In this document: positions 61,855 through 64,000 of the stretch, in pieces
Layout: every line of letters begins with the position of its first letter
Numbering within the stretch: position 1 is the first letter of the stretch
DNA from: DAORHV01 sp964458645
GTDB lineage: Bacteria; Patescibacteriota; Gracilibacteria; Peribacterales; Peribacteraceae
Assembly: GCA_964458645.1 (NCBI GenBank)
Contig: CAYWJU010000002.1
Coordinates: 1 to 64,000, forward strand
Length of the DNA: 64,000 nucleotides
Reading direction: 5' to 3'
Position numbers and translations under genes: made by a program
The notes under the pieces: model-generated
Told to the model about the DNA's origin: nothing
The model's database searches: none
The model's input: only the letters and a program-made list of their open reading frames with translations

Positions 61855-64000
61855 TTACCGCACCACCCCCCACCACAGCTCTCCCACCGGCGTCTCCGGC
61901 ATGGGCGGCACCTGCAACTCCGGTCCCAGCACGTCCGACAACACCGTAATCAGCTGTCCCCAGGTGAGTGCTTTCCCATCGCCCACATTCCCCATGCGCC
62001 ACACCTCGGCGTCCTGCACGCCGGTCAATTCCTGCAAGATGCTCGTCTTCAGCTCTGCAAACACGCCTTCCGCCTCCAATCTGGTCATGGCTCCCGTCCG
62101 TACCCGCGTGTACAGCACGTACGACGCAAGCAGCCTGCTCGCATTCGTCACCGACACCGGCGCACTGAAGTCTTTCTGTTCTTCCAGCGTCAAATCCTGC
62201 GCAAAGCTCAGCGGTGTCAGGTCGAACTCCCGAATCGGACGTTGGAAGCTGTGCAGCAACCGCTGCACGTACGTCGTTCCATCCGCAGTGCCAAACACCC
62301 GGTCTGGCGAGAAGATGCGGTTGGCCGTGCCTCCGCCACTCACATCCACGCCCCCTCCTCCCAAGCGCTGCACCGCATCGGAGTAGCTCTCCAGCGGATG
62401 ACACGTCATCTTCATGCCCGCATCCACCAGACCGATCCAGGTCACCGGCTTGTTCGCACCCACGCCGATCGTTCCTGCCTGCACACCGTACTCACTTGGG
62501 CGTCCGGTCATCAGCCACCGTGTGCGTCCTTCGGCATCGCCCGTTCCCACCGACAGCAACAACTGCAAGCGCTGGAACAAGTTTCCTTCCGCATTCGGCA
62601 GAATGTCCGACCGCACCGATGTCGCACGACCAATGTCTTGCACCATGCACGGACGACGATCAATCACGCCTGCCGCCGCCAAGTACTCCTGTTCCATGCT
62701 CTGATCCCAGCGCACTTCATCCGGCAATGCCGACAGCGTCAGCTTGCCTCCCGCAAACGCCGCCTTCACCAGCAAGTCAGCCGCCTCCGACGGCGTCACG
62801 CCGCCTCCCAGAGCCACTTCGAACCCGCGTGGCAGCACGCCTGCTTGCTTCAATGCGGCAAACACACCGCTCGTTCCATCGTCCTCCGTCGCATCCGGCG
62901 GCAATGCCGCCGTTCCATCCGTCTTCAGCTTCAACACGGCCGCCACCATCGCCATGGCCTCACGCTTCGTCACCGGAGCATCGCCATCGGCAACCAGCAC
63001 TCCACCCGCATTCCTGCCCACCGGAACACCCTGGGCGAGCAGCGCGTACGCATTGCTCATCCACGACGTTCCTCCCGCAGTCTCCGGCACCGGCACATCG
63101 GCCAGCACCCCCGATGTCCATCCTTGTTCCTTGGCGGCCGACCGCAATCCTTCCCGCAGCGCATCGCCGCTCTTCGACAAGCTCAGACACTGCGTTCCGG
63201 CCAGCAGTTCAATGAACTCCTTGCGGCTCACCAATGGCTCAGCCAATGCGCCGTCCTTCACCAACTGTTGTCCGTACAAGTTCTGCAAACTCCAGAGCAA
63301 CGCCTGGGCAACGCTCTTGCCATCCGTCTCCACCGTTCCAATGCTCAGACACGGTTTGTAGCCAAGCAGTTTCTGGCTCTTCCAGCCCAACCCCACCGTC
63401 ACCGTTTCTCCTGCCACAACCTCCACCGATTGCCCTTCTGCAGTCGCTACATATCCTTGCAGCACACCAGACGAATCCACCGCCTGAACAACGTATGTTC
63501 CGGCCGGAAGGCTCATCTCGAATGCTCCATTCACGTCCGCCACCACCGCCTGCGTCACCGCAGCACCTTCCACGTCCGTTCCCGTCGCCTCCACCCGCAC
63601 GCCGCCGAACGCCGTACGCTCACCCTTTTCCTTCTTGCCGTTGCCGTTCACGTCCACGAACAGTTGCCCCGCAAGCGTGCCAGACGGCACCCCGGCCTCA
63701 CCGCCTCCCGACTCTTGCCCGGACAACCAGTAGCCGCCACCGCCACCGCCCTCACCGCCGCTTGTCGTTCCTCCGCCACCCGTACTGCCACCCGTCGTTC
63801 CTCCGCCACCGCCACCTACCAAACAATCGCTGCCGATGGTCAGCGTCTGTTCAGCCGACTCACTGCTCAGCCTCAGCCCCGTATCCACCGTCTTCACTCC
63901 CCAGTAGTACGTTGCTCCGCACGCCAACCGATTCACCAACCGCTGCCGGCTCTGTCCATTCGGCATCATGCGATCCGCATAGTTCGGACTGGCCACCTTG
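61855..64000 (-). CDS. C-terminal part of a giant surface protein (5' end beyond the window)
   Basis: At least 713 residues, open at 64000. From the N-terminal side: the end of a fibronectin-like domain (CGATYYWGVKTVDTGLRLSSES), a Gly-rich linker, an SdrD/B-like domain (GQLFVDVNGNGKKEKGERTAFGGVRVEATG), and several degenerate SLH-like segments (VLVADGDAPVTKREAMAMVAAVLKL; GVTPSEAADLLVKAAF). Probably a long, wall-associated surface protein. It converges with the SLH-sortase gene with 44 bases between. I see no clear C-terminal sorting motif. Confidence 0.82.
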   Translation of the reverse strand, partial: KVASPNYADRMMPNGQSRQRLVNRLACGATYYWGVKTVDTGLRLSSESAEQTLTIGSDCLVGGGGGGTTGGSTGGGGTTSGGEGGGGGGYWLSGQESGGGEAGVPSGTLAGQLFVDVNGNGKKEKGERTAFGGVRVEATGTDVEGAAVTQAVVADVNGAFEMSLPAGTYVVQAVDSSGVLQGYVATAEGQSVEVVAGETVTVGLGWKSQKLLGYKPCLSIGTVETDGKSVAQALLWSLQNLYGQQLVKDGALAEPLVSRKEFIELLAGTQCLSLSKSGDALREGLRSAAKEQGWTSGVLADVPVPETAGGTSWMSNAYALLAQGVPVGRNAGGVLVADGDAPVTKREAMAMVAAVLKLKTDGTAALPPDATEDDGTSGVFAALKQAGVLPRGFEVALGGGVTPSEAADLLVKAAFAGGKLTLSALPDEVRWDQSMEQEYLAAAGVIDRRPCMVQDIGRATSVRSDILPNAEGNLFQRLQLLLSVGTGDAEGRTRWLMTGRPSEYGVQAGTIGVGANKPVTWIGLVDAGMKMTCHPLESYSDAVQRLGGGGVDVSGGGTANRIFSPDRVFGTADGTTYVQRLLHSFQRPIREFDLTPLSFAQDLTLEEQKDFSAPVSVTNASRLLASYVLYTRVRTGAMTRLEAEGVFAELKTSILQELTGVQDAEVWRMGNVGDGKALTWGQLITVLSDVLGPELQVPPMPETPVGELWWGVVR

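Overview
The window looks like chromosomal DNA of a Candidate Phyla Radiation (Patescibacteria) bacterium, most plausibly of the Peregrinibacteria/Peribacteria type. This is inferred from gene content and style, since there is no 16S rRNA here. The indications are SLH-domain surface proteins with an SLH-sortase fusion, an adenosylcobalamin-dependent ribonucleotide reductase, large unrecognised secreted or surface proteins, many short orphan proteins, and a broken-up rpoC/rpsL/rpsG/fusA cluster. TGA is used as an ordinary stop, so this is not a code-25 lineage. Almost every native gene lacks a Shine-Dalgarno (SD) sequence: start codons follow pyrimidine-rich stretches, and several sit only 6-11 bases after a -10 box, as expected for leaderless mRNAs.

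Layout. 1-1864: start of tuf and rny, both on the minus strand, separated by a long inverted repeat. 2356-4703: a lamin-tail/nuclease protein interrupted by one frameshift. 4700-27179: an accessory region of large unrecognised proteins, including two paralogous 'small helical protein + large protein' pairs. Five large proteins in it share a short N-terminal motif, E(H/S)R(L/M)xxQ-like, and most of the loci share a promoter style (17-base spacer, often GTTTTCTG just before the -10). It also holds a FASTK-like RAP-domain protein and a protein with a transglutaminase-like core. Scattered through it (9.1-11.9 kb, 24.8-25.7 kb, 27.3-28.0 kb) are five self-contained cassettes that look foreign: strong sigma70-type promoter, long structured leader, clear SD, small membrane or secreted protein, and usually a terminator.

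28221-33001: carA, a ferredoxin-reductase-like oxidoreductase, a CofE-family ligase, purN, a membrane-anchored protein and a zinc-ribbon protein. Their junctions carry members of a 9-base periodic inverted-repeat family. 33252-43372: rpoC, rpsL and rpsG, then a large repeat-containing secreted protein, then fusA. 43382-52713: a methyltransferase-like protein, a TrpR-like regulator, a HisG protein fused to pyrophosphohydrolase-like domains, RibD, a flavin reductase, a soluble acyl-ACP desaturase, an AT-rich HEPN-like gene that looks acquired, a PIF1-like helicase and a DUF1801 protein.

52952-59639: nrdJ behind NrdR-like boxes, small hypothetical genes, an RNHCP zinc protein and its overlapping-operon partner, and ychF. 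59859-64000: cell-surface genes, namely an SLH protein, an SLH-sortase and the 3' end of a giant surface protein.

Housekeeping genes (translation, transcription, dNTP, pyrimidine, purine and riboflavin functions) alternate with envelope genes. The most likely home of an undescribed system is 4.7-27.2 kb, where the shared N-terminal motif, shared promoters and duplicated gene pairs suggest one co-regulated set of products sorted or assembled together.
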